This document shows positions 15,232 through 24,777 of a stretch of DNA of 64,000 bases, in pieces. The position numbers were made by a program, and so were the translations under genes. The DNA lies in assembly GCF_900114015.1 (NCBI RefSeq), contig NZ_FORN01000011.1, positions 1 through 64,000 on the forward strand. Reading direction: 5' to 3'. The notes below the pieces were generated by a model. That model did no database searches. It saw only the letters and a list, made by a program, of their open reading frames with translations, and was not told where the DNA came from. The stretch's first letter is position 1, and every line of letters starts with the position of its first letter. This DNA is from Caulobacter sp. UNC279MFTsu5.1. GTDB taxonomy: Bacteria > Pseudomonadota > Alphaproteobacteria > Caulobacterales > Caulobacteraceae.

Positions 15232-16569
15232 CCAGGGGCGGAATGGCGCGCCGGGCGTGGAGCGGTTCCTCAGATAGACGTAGTAGGCGGCGATGAAGAT
15301 CGCCGACAGCACGGTCGACGACCCCGACCACAGATCCGGGGCGATGACGCCCAGGAAGGTGCAGGCGCAACCAGTCAGGGCCAGGCCGTCCGCATCCGCG
15401 CGCTCGAAGCCGATGGCCTGCAGGAAGAAGCCGGAAAAGGCGCTGATGGCGCTGATGATCATGAAGATGATCAGCCCGACGACGCCGCCGGTGTAGAAAA
15501 CGCCGACGGCGCCGATATCCGAAAAGAAGAAGGTGGTCGTCGCCATCAGGTAGATGGTGTCGTCGCGGCTGCTGGCCAGGCCGACGCCGAACAGCCAGTA
15601 GTCCCGCACGAAGTATTTGGTGGCCTCGTAGGACAGCGAGCGGATGGTGGCCGACGAATCGTTGTTGCCAAACAGGTCGTAGGGCCGGAACGCCTGGTCG
15701 TTCAGGCCGATGATCAGCACCAGGGAAACGACGAAGAAGGCCAGGAAGCAGAGAACGCCGACCCGCTTGGTGTTCCGCAGCACGACATAGGTGACCAGCG
15801 CGAAGATCGTGACCGCCGTGACGGCGCGGAAGTAGGACAGCCAGATGCCGGCCGCGAACAGGCCGAAGGTCAGCAGATAGATCCACTTCTTGCCGACGAA
15901 GGCCCGGGTGAACGACAGGCACAGGCCGAACACCATCAGGGACGACATCATCGCGAAGCGCGACGGGCGGCCCAGCCGCAGGTCGGCGGCGATGAACAGC
16001 TTCTCCGCGCCCGGATCCGTCGGCGCCTTCAGGCCCCCGACGCCGAGGCTCAGCGCCAAATAGAAGAGCGCGTAGACCAGGGCCACCGCGAACAGGGCGT
16101 TGATCAGGGTCTTGCGCTCGAGGTTGACCAGGGCCGCGACGAAGACGACCGAGGAGAAGAGCCCGATATAGACCGATATGGCGTTGAGATTGGCGTCGCC
16201 CCCCCAGGCGGCCGAGAACCAGTAGACCTGCGACACCGCGTAGATGGTCGCGATCACGCTCCACAGGACGATGCCGTACTGGCGGTAGACGATGCAGATG
16301 CCGGAGGCCAGGGCCAGGGCCAACAACTCAAGGCCCAGGGCGATCGTGCGGCCGTTGGGACCCGCATAGAAGCTGATCCGGCCTTGGTGCGCCACGAACG
16401 CGACCAGGAACAGCATCAGCGCGACCGTGGTCGTCAGCCTGGCCAGCCATGGCTTGGGAATGGCGGTCGGTTGCACGAAATCGGCTTTGCTGGCGTTGGT
16501 GAAGGACAGGGCGGCGGTCACTTTCGGTCGCGCGGGACTGGTATCAGTGCCCGCCAAATCAGGCAACAT
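15103..16569 (-). CDS. Polytopic Wzy-like polymerase / O-antigen-ligase superfamily protein
   Basis: A 488-residue protein with about eleven hydrophobic segments and one large periplasmic-type loop containing DLFGNNDSSATIRSLSYEA and RDYWLFGVGLASS, the layout of Wzy/WaaL-superfamily proteins. Such a protein would join repeat units on the periplasmic side. The His of the usual loop motif (H-N-x-Y-I) found in the two other family members here is not obvious, so it is the most divergent of the three. About the last 43 residues are encoded antisense to the acyltransferase gene and look like low-complexity read-through, suggesting that the original stop was lost. A Thr/Pro-rich N-terminal stretch of about 40 residues precedes the first membrane segment. 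Confidence 0.7.
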   Translation of the reverse strand: MLPDLAGTDTSPARPKVTAALSFTNASKADFVQPTAIPKPWLARLTTTVALMLFLVAFVAHQGRISFYAGPNGRTIALGLELLALALASGICIVYRQYGIVLWSVIATIYAVSQVYWFSAAWGGDANLNAISVYIGLFSSVVFVAALVNLERKTLINALFAVALVYALFYLALSLGVGGLKAPTDPGAEKLFIAADLRLGRPSRFAMMSSLMVFGLCLSFTRAFVGKKWIYLLTFGLFAAGIWLSYFRAVTAVTIFALVTYVVLRNTKRVGVLCFLAFFVVSLVLIIGLNDQAFRPYDLFGNNDSSATIRSLSYEATKYFVRDYWLFGVGLASSRDDTIYLMATTTFFFSDIGAVGVFYTGGVVGLIIFMIISAISAFSGFFLQAIGFERADADGLALTGCACTFLGVIAPDLWSGSSTVLSAIFIAAYYVYLRNRSTPGAPFRPWLGDGVRYPSFAPRGGAPEFQEAPPQAQEGLLDQNVGQVRGHE

Positions 16570-16638
16570 CAGGGAGCTTTCACGTCGCCGGGGCCGCCGC
16601 GCAGTTCGATTTGTGTGCGCCGCCGAGCGATCAACGCG

Positions 16639-18672
16639 TCAATCCGTTCCAGACGTGGGATTTCCGGCCGAGGCGGCCGGGGGCCGCAAGGTGAAATCGC
16701 CCGTCGCCACACCGGCGCCGGTCGCGGTCAGGTGCTGGAAATCGAAATAATAGAGCGCGCCGGGCGCGCCGTAGCGGCAGCCTTCCGCGCCGCACAGCCG
16801 GGCCTTGGTGTCGAAGAAGGTCGCGGCCGGATGGGCCTTCGCCGTCGAGCGCAGAACGGCCGTGGCGGGGTCGTCGAAGATCTCGTCGCCGCGAGCGGCG
16901 AAGACGCCGGGCGTGCGCGAGAACCAGCGCTGCGCCATCGCTCTTGCGGGGATCAGGTCGCCGACGATGCGGCCGTAGGGATCGAACCGGAAGGTCGGCA
17001 CGTCGTCGACCAGAATCACGCGGCGTCTGGCCGCTGTCAGGCGGGCCACGGTGTCGTCCAGGGCGTCGGCCAGCGGAACGTCCGCGCCCTTGCCGTCGGT
17101 CAGGATCATGTCCGAGGGCCAATAGCTGGCCAGCACGACGACCTCGATCTCGGGGTGGCGCTCGACATAGGCGAAGGCCTCGCGCTGGAAGGCCTGACAT
17201 TGCGCCAGATGACCCACACGGCCGGGGATTTCGCGGGCGAAACCCCATAGGGGCGGGCACGAGGACTTGGTGATCTGGCCGAAGCCGAAGCCCTCGCGCG
17301 CCGCCAGCGCCTTGAAGCCCGGCGCGATCGCGCTGCCGTGGCTGTCGCCCAGCACCAGGACGCGAGGGGCCGCTGAAGTCGGCAGGCAGGCCGCCGGATT
17401 CTGCGGCGACACCGCCCCGTAGGGCGCCAGACACGGGTCGGTCCGGGCCTCGCTGACGGTCCGGGACATCTGTCGCACGGCCGGCGAGAACCGGCCGGGC
17501 CAGCCGTCGGCCAGGAAGAAGAACAGGGCGGGAAGGGCGATCAGCGCGGCGACGACGCCGTAGCGCGCCAGGACCGCGGTCTCTCCGAGGACGCGGCGGC
17601 GGAAGGGTTGTTCCACCCATCGCCAAGAGGCCGCGGCCGGGATCACGGACAGGATCAGCAGGGCGGCGGGCGGCAGACCCTTGCCGTCCGGCGCCAGGAT
17701 GCGGTTCAGGAAGAACAGCGGCCAGTGCCACAGGTACCAGGAATAGGAGATCTTGCCGATGAAGACGAAGGGGCTCCAGGACAGGACCTTGCGATTGAGC
17801 AGGCTGTCGGGAGTGGCGATCAGGATCGCCGCGGCGATCGTCGGGATCAGGGCGTACCAGCCCGGGAAGGCGTAGGCGGGCCGATAGAGCGCCATGGCGG
17901 CCGCCAGCGCCGCCACCGCGGTGAAGGCCGCGACGTCGGCGACCGGGCGCGGCGGAGTCCAGGCGCTCGACCGGCGTTCCGACAGCGCCAGGATCGCGCC
18001 CAGGCCCAGCTCCCAGGCGCGGGTCGGCAAGAGATAGAACGCCGCCTTGGGATTCAGGTGGGTCAGCACGATCGAGCCGGCGAACGAGACCAGGGTTCCC
18101 AGGACCAGGACCGGCATGAACAGCCGCGGCCTGATCTTGAGGCACAGCAGCACCAGGATCGGGAAGACGATATAGAACTGCTCCTCGACGCCCAGCGACC
18201 AGCTCATCAGCAGCGGCAGATGGTCGGAGGCCGGGTCGAAATAGCCGCCGGCGGTGTAGAACAGCAGGTTGGAGGCGCCGAAGATGGCGGCGAAGGCCTC
18301 CTTGCCCAGTTCCCGCAGCTCGAGCGGCGTCAGCAGCAGCGCGCCCAGGCCGAACATCACGGCCAGGAGCACGTAGAGGGCCGGCAGGATGCGCCGCACC
18401 CGCCGGGCGTAGAACCGTGAGAACCGGAACTCCCCGGCGACGGCTTCGCGGAAGACCTGGCCGCCGATCAGGTATCCGGAGATGACGAAGAACACGTCCA
18501 CGCCGATGAAGCCGCCGAACACGCCGGAGAAGCCGGCATGGAACACCACCACCGCCAGCACCGCGATCGCGCGCATGCCGTCGATATCGGGCCTGTAGGC
18601 GCCGGCCCAGGCGATCGGCGCGCTATCGGGCTCGGCCGAGCGGGACGTGTCTAGCGTGGCTTCCTGGATCAT
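16639..18672 (-). CDS. Membrane O-acyltransferase with C-terminal SGNH domain (OafA-type)
   Basis: A protein of about 677 residues that joins an Acyltransferase_3 membrane domain (RPDIDGMRAIAVLAVVVFHAG, GGFIGVDVFFVISGYLIGG, ARRVRRILPALY, SLGVEEQFYIVFPIL) to a periplasmic SGNH hydrolase-like domain. The latter shows the nucleophile block RVLVLGDSHGSAIAPGF and a terminal FDFQHLT, where Asp and His complete the triad. The membrane part brings the acyl group across and the SGNH part attaches it to the glycan. The ATG at 18672 (MIQEATL) is preferred; an upstream in-frame start at 18729 would add 19 residues. It is followed on the same strand by the Wzy-like gene after about 70 bases. Confidence 0.88.
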   Translation of the reverse strand: MIQEATLDTSRSAEPDSAPIAWAGAYRPDIDGMRAIAVLAVVVFHAGFSGVFGGFIGVDVFFVISGYLIGGQVFREAVAGEFRFSRFYARRVRRILPALYVLLAVMFGLGALLLTPLELRELGKEAFAAIFGASNLLFYTAGGYFDPASDHLPLLMSWSLGVEEQFYIVFPILVLLCLKIRPRLFMPVLVLGTLVSFAGSIVLTHLNPKAAFYLLPTRAWELGLGAILALSERRSSAWTPPRPVADVAAFTAVAALAAAMALYRPAYAFPGWYALIPTIAAAILIATPDSLLNRKVLSWSPFVFIGKISYSWYLWHWPLFFLNRILAPDGKGLPPAALLILSVIPAAASWRWVEQPFRRRVLGETAVLARYGVVAALIALPALFFFLADGWPGRFSPAVRQMSRTVSEARTDPCLAPYGAVSPQNPAACLPTSAAPRVLVLGDSHGSAIAPGFKALAAREGFGFGQITKSSCPPLWGFAREIPGRVGHLAQCQAFQREAFAYVERHPEIEVVVLASYWPSDMILTDGKGADVPLADALDDTVARLTAARRRVILVDDVPTFRFDPYGRIVGDLIPARAMAQRWFSRTPGVFAARGDEIFDDPATAVLRSTAKAHPAATFFDTKARLCGAEGCRYGAPGALYYFDFQHLTATGAGVATGDFTLRPPAASAGNPTSGTD

Positions 18673-18841
18673 GCGGAGCCCGTTGTCTTCGTTCGGCGGG
18701 CGCGAGACAAGGCGTGGACAGCTTCGCAACGTCGATGCGTCGTGGGCGGGATGCGGTCGGGGCGGAAATCGCGCGCGGCCGCCCGCGCCTTGGGCGCGAC
18801 GCCTCCCCTGGCACGAAGTCGGGCGCGGGCGGCGGATGCGG

Positions 18842-19912
18842 TCACAGCGACCTATAGAGTTCGGCGAACCGCTCGGCGCAGGCGGTCACCGAGAAATGGG
18901 CCTCGAACCGCCGCAGTCCCGCCTGGCCGTAGGCGGCGCGCCGCTCGGGCGACAGGATCAGGGCCGCCAGGGCCTGGGCTAGCTGCGCCGCGTCGTCGGG
19001 CTCGACCAGCAGGCCGGTCTCGCCGTCGAGAACCTGCTGGGGAATGCCGCCGATCCGGGTGGCGACGACAGGAAGCCCGCGCGCCATCGCTTCCAGGATC
19101 GCCACCGGCTGGTTCTCGGCGCGAGAGGGCAGGACCAGCAGGTCGGCCGCCCGCAGCACCTTGTCGGCGCCCGCCTCGTCCACCCAGCCCAGGAAGACGA
19201 TCCGATCCATCACACCGGCTCGCGCGGCCTGGGCGCGCGCCGTCTCCAGGTCGCCGTTGCCGCCGATCGTGGCGGTGAACGCCAGGCCTTCGGCCTTGAG
19301 CCGGGCGAGGGCGTCGATCAGGACGTCCACGCCCTTGCGATGGCCCACCTCTCCCAGGAAGGCGATCGCCGGGGTGGCGTTCGGGGCGCGCGCGATGGGA
19401 AGGGCGGCCGGCACGCCGTTGGGAATCTCGACCACCCTGGCCGGCGCCAGCCGCAGGTCGGTCAGCATGAACCGCTTCCAGTGGTCGCCCAGGGCGACGA
19501 CCGCGTCGGCCCGCGCGAAGAAGGCCCGCACGCCGGCCTGGCGCCCGGCCGGCAGGTCCGCGTAGTACTGGTCGTAGCCGCTGCCGTGCAGGTGCAGGAC
19601 CGTCCGCAGGCCCAGGGCCTTGGCCACGGCCTGGTACAACCGCTTGCGCAGGGTCGATCCGCGCGGCGCGACGTTGAGATGCGCGACGTCGATGCGTCCG
19701 GTCGCGCATTTCACCGCGAAGGCCGCAAGGGCGAACGGGGCGGTCAGGTGCTTGAGCAAGGCGTTGTCGCTGTATCGCGAGCGATAGACGTGCGTCTCGA
19801 TATCGGGAATGTGCGCCTGGATGTGACGCGTCAGGTACGCCGTCACGCGCACGATCCCGCCGCGGCCCGAAAGACCTTCGGGGATGACGATCGCGACTCG
19901 TGTTGTTTTCAC
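18842..19912 (-). CDS. Glycosyltransferase family 4
   Basis: A 356-residue GT4 enzyme with a GTG start. The N-terminal half has VAIVIPEGLSGRGGIVRVT and a HLHGSGYDQYY acceptor-side block. The C-terminal half has IAFLGEVGHRKGVDVLIDAL, GNGDLETARAQA and LLVLPSRAENQPVAILEAMA, whose two Glu residues form the E-x7-E donor site. It would add a hexose or similar sugar to the lipid-linked intermediate. It is 61 bases downstream of the acyltransferase at 19974-21140 on the same strand and probably co-transcribed with it. Confidence 0.88.
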   Translation of the reverse strand: MKTTRVAIVIPEGLSGRGGIVRVTAYLTRHIQAHIPDIETHVYRSRYSDNALLKHLTAPFALAAFAVKCATGRIDVAHLNVAPRGSTLRKRLYQAVAKALGLRTVLHLHGSGYDQYYADLPAGRQAGVRAFFARADAVVALGDHWKRFMLTDLRLAPARVVEIPNGVPAALPIARAPNATPAIAFLGEVGHRKGVDVLIDALARLKAEGLAFTATIGGNGDLETARAQAARAGVMDRIVFLGWVDEAGADKVLRAADLLVLPSRAENQPVAILEAMARGLPVVATRIGGIPQQVLDGETGLLVEPDDAAQLAQALAALILSPERRAAYGQAGLRRFEAHFSVTACAERFAELYRSL

Positions 19913-19973
19913 TGGGGCGTCCGTGCTCTAGGCGGGGCGTGTCTTCGGCGGGGAAGGGACGGAAACAGCGGGC

Positions 19974-21140
19974 CTATCCCTGGCTTTGCCCGGGCGGCTG
20001 CGGGGTCGTCAAGGCGAAGCCGGCGTTCGGGGGCGGCGCCACGGCCGGCGGCGCGTCCTTCATCACGGCCTTGGGGTGGCGGCCGAGGGCGGACAGGCGC
20101 TTGAGCAGCCACTTCTCGACGGTCAGGTGGATGACCAGGGCCGTCGCCACGGCCGAGACCGCCAGGACCGCGAACATGACCTCCGGCGACAGGGGCAGGC
20201 GCTTCAGAAGGCGCAGGGCCAGGGAGGCCAGCGGCTGATGGATCAGATAGAGCACGTAGGACGAGCCGCCGGCCGCCTTCCAGAAGCCGGGCGCCGGCAC
20301 GGTCCAGGTCGCCTCCAGCCGGGCCAAGCCGCTGATCAGCGCCGCCGCGCCCAGCAGCAGGCCGATCGTGCCGAACGGACCCAGGACGTCGACGCCGTGC
20401 GCAACGCCCCGGCCGAACGTCCACTCGATCGCGCACAGCAGCAGCGTCAGGCCGCCGCCCAGGCCGATCAGCGGCCAAGGCCGCGAGGCGGCGGGCGCGT
20501 TGGTGTTGGCCGCCACGATCATGCCCAGGCCAAAGCCCAGGTTCAGCGTGCTGGCCACCACCGACCAGGACCCCATCCAGCGAACCGTGTCCACCCCGGC
20601 GGCCAGGGCGTAGAGGCCGGCGGCGATGCTGATCGCGATCCAGGCCCCGATGGCCCAGAACGCCTTGGGGCCGAACCATAGGGCCAGAGCGAACAGGGCG
20701 TAGAACACCATTTCGTGGCGCAGGGTCCAGGAGATCGACAGGATGGCGTCGGCGTGCGGCAGCAGCAGCAGGTCGGCCGCCACGCCCAGCGGCGTCAGTT
20801 CGCGTTGGCCGGCCATCGACGGGCTGACCAGGAAGGCCAGCAGCATGGCCAGCGAAACGGCCAGGAACATCGGAAACAGGCGGACGGCCCGCTTCACGAC
20901 GAACCGTCCCAGCGCGCCGGCCTGTCCCAAATCGGCGCGATGGACGTGATAGATGATGAAGCCGCTCAGTACGAAGAAGTAGGGAACGCCCACGTGGCCG
21001 GGCCGAAAGATGTCGCCGAAGACCGTCACGCCGCGGAAGTCCGCGATCACGCCGGTATAGTGGAACAGCATGACCCCGAGAGCGGCGAAAAAGCGTCCAG
21101 CTTCCAGGGAAATCAATTTGTTGCCTTCGGAGCGGGCCAT
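19974..21140 (-). CDS. Membrane O-acyltransferase (Acyltransferase_3, no SGNH domain)
   Basis: A protein of about 388 residues with roughly ten membrane segments. The family signature is LEAGRFFAALGVMLFHYTG with its His, HVGVPYFFVLSGFIIYHVH, VKRAVRLFPMF and ISWTLRHEMVFYALFAL. The opening of the long open frame further upstream has shadow composition, so the gene is taken to begin at the ATG at 21140 (MARSEGNK). An ATG at 21161 would add seven residues. GGAGGG lies about 13 bases before 21140, rather far. It ends in a Pro/Ala-rich cytoplasmic tail. It is divergent from the lyase-like gene at 21306 across an AT-richer 165-base spacer. Confidence 0.85.
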   Translation of the reverse strand: MARSEGNKLISLEAGRFFAALGVMLFHYTGVIADFRGVTVFGDIFRPGHVGVPYFFVLSGFIIYHVHRADLGQAGALGRFVVKRAVRLFPMFLAVSLAMLLAFLVSPSMAGQRELTPLGVAADLLLLPHADAILSISWTLRHEMVFYALFALALWFGPKAFWAIGAWIAISIAAGLYALAAGVDTVRWMGSWSVVASTLNLGFGLGMIVAANTNAPAASRPWPLIGLGGGLTLLLCAIEWTFGRGVAHGVDVLGPFGTIGLLLGAAALISGLARLEATWTVPAPGFWKAAGGSSYVLYLIHQPLASLALRLLKRLPLSPEVMFAVLAVSAVATALVIHLTVEKWLLKRLSALGRHPKAVMKDAPPAVAPPPNAGFALTTPQPPGQSQG

Positions 21141-21305
21141 TATAGGTCTCTGTCCCTCCATCCAAGCTTGGCGGTGATTGCCCGTTCTGCTGGCGATGGT
21201 CATTTTTAAGATCGTATATGCGAAAGTCGTGCGTTGTAGTGACTGGCGGCGGTTTAGACGAAGTTCCGATAGGGACATTTCACGCCCGTTTTCAGGCGAG
21301 GCTCC

Positions 21306-22142
21306 ATGTCTGACTTCAAGACTCATGCCGCCGAACGGAAGCGGTCGCGCCGATGGATCGCATTGATTTTGGGCGGGACCTTGGCCCTCGGCTCGATCGT
21401 GGCGGCGGCGGCGATGTCGATGCAGGAGGGGCGGGACGTCGTCGGCGAGGCGGCCGACGCGCTCAAGTCGGTGCCGCGCCACCTGCGCACCGAAAGCAAT
21501 CCGGAACTGATCCAGGCCGAAAACCCGCGGTTCCAGGTGCAGAACGCCGGCCAGCCGTGGAACTACGCCGTCAAGGGCTCGCGGGTCCGCTTCGAGGTTC
21601 GCCCCGGCGACAGCTTGCCCGGCGACGGCAAGGTCAAGGAGCGGTCCGAGATCGCGACGTCCCTGCGGATGAAGCTGGACCGGCCCTACGAGGTCGCCTT
21701 CAACCTGATGATCGAGCCGGGGCCGCCCAACACGGCCGGTTGGATGACCCTCACCCAGATCCAGTCGACGCCCGACCCTGGCGAGCCCGGGCACAGCCCT
21801 CCCTTCGCGATCGAGATGGTCGGCGAGCGCATGCGGGTCATCACGCGCGACGATCCCAACCGCGTGGCCAGCCGCGAGACCACCACCTATCGCGCCCACT
21901 ACACCGACAGCCAGCCGATCAAGCGCGGCCACTGGTACCGGATGCGCGTCCGGGTGAAGTTCGGCCCGGCCGGCGACGGCTTCCTGCAGGTCTTTCGCGA
22001 CGGCCGCCAGCTGGTCGACTATCACGGCCCGCTGGGCTTCGACGACATCGTCGGGCCGTACTGGAAGGAAGGCGTCTACCGGGAGTCCTCCAGGGAGCCC
22101 TTCGCCGCCAATTTCAGGAATTTGAGCATCAAGCCTCTCTAG
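21306..22142 (+). CDS. Membrane-anchored polysaccharide-lyase-like protein (heparin lyase I fold, PF14099-like)
   Basis: A 278-residue protein with a basic N-terminus, one membrane segment (about residues 18-38) and a periplasmic domain from about residue 62 that resembles the heparin lyase I-type polysaccharide lyase family. Blocks are PRFQVQNAGQPWNYAV, RFEVRPGDSLPGDG, VKERSEIATS, WMTLTQIQSTPD, GHSPPFAIEMVGERMRVITR, KRGHWYRMRVRVKFG and GVYRESSREPFAANFRNL. The same string of blocks makes up residues 1-209 of the RTX protein at 55657-57483, so the two are clear paralogues. It would cut uronic-acid-containing chains or merely bind them; catalysis is not proven. It sits at the head of a plus-strand pair with the GT2 gene. 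Confidence 0.7.
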   Translation: MSDFKTHAAERKRSRRWIALILGGTLALGSIVAAAAMSMQEGRDVVGEAADALKSVPRHLRTESNPELIQAENPRFQVQNAGQPWNYAVKGSRVRFEVRPGDSLPGDGKVKERSEIATSLRMKLDRPYEVAFNLMIEPGPPNTAGWMTLTQIQSTPDPGEPGHSPPFAIEMVGERMRVITRDDPNRVASRETTTYRAHYTDSQPIKRGHWYRMRVRVKFGPAGDGFLQVFRDGRQLVDYHGPLGFDDIVGPYWKEGVYRESSREPFAANFRNLSIKPL

Positions 22143-22217
22143 GGACTGGGCTTGTAGGTTCGGCGAGGCCGCATCGGCGGCGACGAGGTGGACGATCCAG
22201 ATGACGGTGGGATTCGC

Positions 22218-23246
22218 GTGACGCAAGGCCAAGCCAATCCCCGCGCCGCCGCGATCATTCTCAACTGGCGGGCGGCCGCCGACACCGTCCAGTGCGCGCT
22301 GAGCGCGGCGCGGCTGGACCATGAGAACCTGGACATCGTCGTCTGCGACAACGCCTCCGGCGACGGATCCTTCGAGGCGATCCAGTCCGGCCTGGCCGAG
22401 CATCTCCCGACGATCAACCAGGAGCGCGCCGCCCGCGGGATGCGGCCCTTCGTTCTGGCCGCACTTGAAACTCCGAACCTGTCCACGCCGCCGCGCGGCG
22501 ACGACGCGACCCGCCGGCTCTGGGTGGTCCAGACCGGTCGCAACGGCGGCTATGCGGCGGGCAACAATGTCGGCGCCCGCCTGGCCCTGGCCGAACCCGA
22601 CGTGGAATACGTCTGGATCCTCAACAACGACACCCTGGTGGAGCGCGACGCCCTGACCCGCCTGCTGGAACGCATGGCGGAGGATCCGGCCATCGGCATC
22701 TGCGGCGCGAAGGTGGTCTATCTGGAAAGGCCGGACCGCGTGCAGTCGCTGGGCGGCGGGCGCTTCCTGCGCGGCCGGGCCCGCTGCGAGCTGCTGGGCA
22801 AGGGAACCCCGGCTGACGCCCCGGTCGACGCGGCGGCGATCGAAGCCCAGCTCAGCTACGTCAACGGCGCGGCGGCCCTGGTGCGGCGGACCCTGATCGA
22901 GACCGTCGGCTATATGGACGAGGGCTATTTCCTGTACTGGGAGGAGATCGACTGGGCGGCGCGGGCCGCGGGCCGCTTCCGCCTGGGCTATTGCGACGCG
23001 GCCAAGGTCTATCACCGAGTCGGCATGTCGATCGGAACCAGCGACGAGGGCCAATCCTCGATGCTGTCGGACTTCTACCTGACCCGGAGCAAGTTCCGCT
23101 TCCTGCGGCGGCACCATCCGGGGCTGCTGCCGCTGGCCTTGCCGAACCTGGGCCGGGCGGTGGTTCGCGAGCTGCGCGCCGGCCGGGGCGACCGGGCCCG
23201 CAACCTGCTCGTCGCCGCGGCGGGCGGGCGCTATTCGCCGGGGTGA
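22218..23246 (+). CDS. Glycosyltransferase family 2 (rhamnosyltransferase-like)
   Basis: A protein of about 342 residues with a GT-A fold. The N-terminal AAIILNWRAAADTVQ and IVVCDNASGDGS bind the nucleotide, GRNGGYAAGNNVGAR follows, and YVWILNNDTLVERDAL holds the metal-binding acidic residue (NND for DxD). YVNGAAALVRR and GYFLYWEEIDWAAR are typical of the rhamnosyltransferase-like branch. Two in-frame GTG starts exist (22188 and 22218); the second is chosen because GGTGGGA precedes it and it leaves the conserved region intact. It converges with the flippase gene on the other strand, with a single base between the stops. Confidence 0.85.
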   Translation: MTQGQANPRAAAIILNWRAAADTVQCALSAARLDHENLDIVVCDNASGDGSFEAIQSGLAEHLPTINQERAARGMRPFVLAALETPNLSTPPRGDDATRRLWVVQTGRNGGYAAGNNVGARLALAEPDVEYVWILNNDTLVERDALTRLLERMAEDPAIGICGAKVVYLERPDRVQSLGGGRFLRGRARCELLGKGTPADAPVDAAAIEAQLSYVNGAAALVRRTLIETVGYMDEGYFLYWEEIDWAARAAGRFRLGYCDAAKVYHRVGMSIGTSDEGQSSMLSDFYLTRSKFRFLRRHHPGLLPLALPNLGRAVVRELRAGRGDRARNLLVAAAGGRYSPG

Positions 23247-23247
23247 G

Positions 23248-24696
23248 CTAGGCGGGGCGCGAACGGACGAGCCGGGCCGTCAGGCGGCGGCCTTCCTCCA
23301 CCAGGGGGTGGCGGCAGAGCACCAGGGTGACGGCCCAGAGCGCCACGCCCAGGACGACGGCGGCGGCCACCTGCCAGAGCGGCGTGGCCGGATCGCCATG
23401 GACGGCCAGCATCAGCGCGCCGGCCGGCGCGACCGCCGCCAGGGCCAGCAGGAACGACCGGCCGTAGATCGGCACGACGTCGGCGGTGGTGGTTTCGGTC
23501 AGCCGCGCCAGGGGCGGGCGGTACATCAGGATCGCCGTCGCCGCGTCGACCAGGCGCGCCGCCGCGGCGCCCAGAAGGCCGCCGACGAATGCGCCGCCGG
23601 TGAAACAGGCCAGGCTCAGCCCCGCGCGGCGGTACTCGATCTTGACCTGCAGCTTGGTCTCGTCGCGGATGACGAACACCTCCCAGGTCATGGTCACGCA
23701 GGTCAGGAGCACGCCGGCCAGGGCCAGCATCGACAGCAACGGCGCGGCCCCGGCCCATTTGGGACCGTAGAGCAGGTGGACCAGCGGTCCCGACAGCACG
23801 GCGATGCCGGCGAAGGCGGGCCAGAGCAGGGCGGTCATGTTGGCCAGCACGCCCAGATAGGCCTCGCGCAGCGAGCCGGTCTTGCGCTGCTGCTCGGCCA
23901 GGTCGGCGAACACCACCTTGGTGAAGACCGTGTGGATGTTGTCCCAGATCACGCTGTGCAGTGAGGCGGCGCGCGAGAAGAGGCCCAGGGCGCTCAAGCC
24001 CAGGATGCGCCCCAGGATCAGCTCGCCCAGACGGGTCGACAGCGTGTTGACCCCGCCGATCGCCACCATCCGCAGGCCGAAGGTCATCACCGTTCGCCAG
24101 CGCGCCAGGCTCAGGCGCAGGGCGAAGTGACGAAAGCCGAAGGCGTTGACGATCACCACGGCGGTGATCGCGCCCGCCAGGTTCCCCCAGGCCATGCTCA
24201 TATAGCTGTGGCCGGCCAGCACGCTCAGGATCGTGACGCCCGACGCCACGGCCGCCTTGCCGGCCGAGGCCATGGCGATCTTGGAAAACTGCAGTTCGCG
24301 CTGCAGCAGGCCGGATGGGCGCAGCTCGAAGATGCCGACCAGCGGCGCGACGGCGATCAGGGCCATGACCGATTCCACCCCGGGTTCGGCATAGACCCGC
24401 GCGGCGACGAAGCTGGCGGCGTAGACCAGCAGGGCCAGCAGGATGTTCAGCGCGGCGTTGACCGTGAAGACGGTGTCGACCAACGCCGCATCCAGCTCCC
24501 GCTCGCGCACCAGCAGGCTCAGCAGGCTGAAGGTCTGCAGCGTCGCCAACAGGCCGTTCGTGGACAGGGCCACGGCGTACACCCCCACCTCGTACGGCGA
24601 GAGCAGGCGCGTGACGACGATCTGGGTGCCGAACTGCAGACCGAAGAACAGGATCTGCGCCCCGGCGCTCCAAATCAGATTGCGCCTAATGGACAT
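23248..24696 (-). CDS. Wzx-type polysaccharide flippase (first of two)
   Basis: A 482-residue protein with about 12-14 membrane segments of the MOP superfamily (polysaccharide synthesis / oligosaccharide flippase type). The opening NLIWSAGAQILFFGLQFGTQIVVTRLLSP with YEVGVYAVALS is characteristic; LGRILGLSALGLFSRAASL and LLYGPKWAGAAPLL follow. It would turn the lipid-linked repeat unit from the cytoplasmic to the periplasmic leaflet. It is the last gene of the minus-strand run that starts at 32.4 kb, 81 bases after the SGNH acyltransferase. A different MOP flippase is encoded at 27730-29040; the two share little obvious sequence. Confidence 0.88.
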   Translation of the reverse strand: MSIRRNLIWSAGAQILFFGLQFGTQIVVTRLLSPYEVGVYAVALSTNGLLATLQTFSLLSLLVRERELDAALVDTVFTVNAALNILLALLVYAASFVAARVYAEPGVESVMALIAVAPLVGIFELRPSGLLQRELQFSKIAMASAGKAAVASGVTILSVLAGHSYMSMAWGNLAGAITAVVIVNAFGFRHFALRLSLARWRTVMTFGLRMVAIGGVNTLSTRLGELILGRILGLSALGLFSRAASLHSVIWDNIHTVFTKVVFADLAEQQRKTGSLREAYLGVLANMTALLWPAFAGIAVLSGPLVHLLYGPKWAGAAPLLSMLALAGVLLTCVTMTWEVFVIRDETKLQVKIEYRRAGLSLACFTGGAFVGGLLGAAAARLVDAATAILMYRPPLARLTETTTADVVPIYGRSFLLALAAVAPAGALMLAVHGDPATPLWQVAAAVVLGVALWAVTLVLCRHPLVEEGRRLTARLVRSRPA

Positions 24697-24777
24697 CGGG
24701 CGGGGGCTCCGGTTGCGCGCGATCGTCGGCGGTCGACGCCCCGCCGGGGATACGGCGATCGGGGCGCGCCGTCGAGG

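Noticed and set aside
19974..23117. A 1,047-codon minus-strand open frame
   Set aside because: Only the part from 21140 down is an acyltransferase. The upstream part is antisense to the lyase-like and GT2 genes, has shadow composition and contains no family motif.
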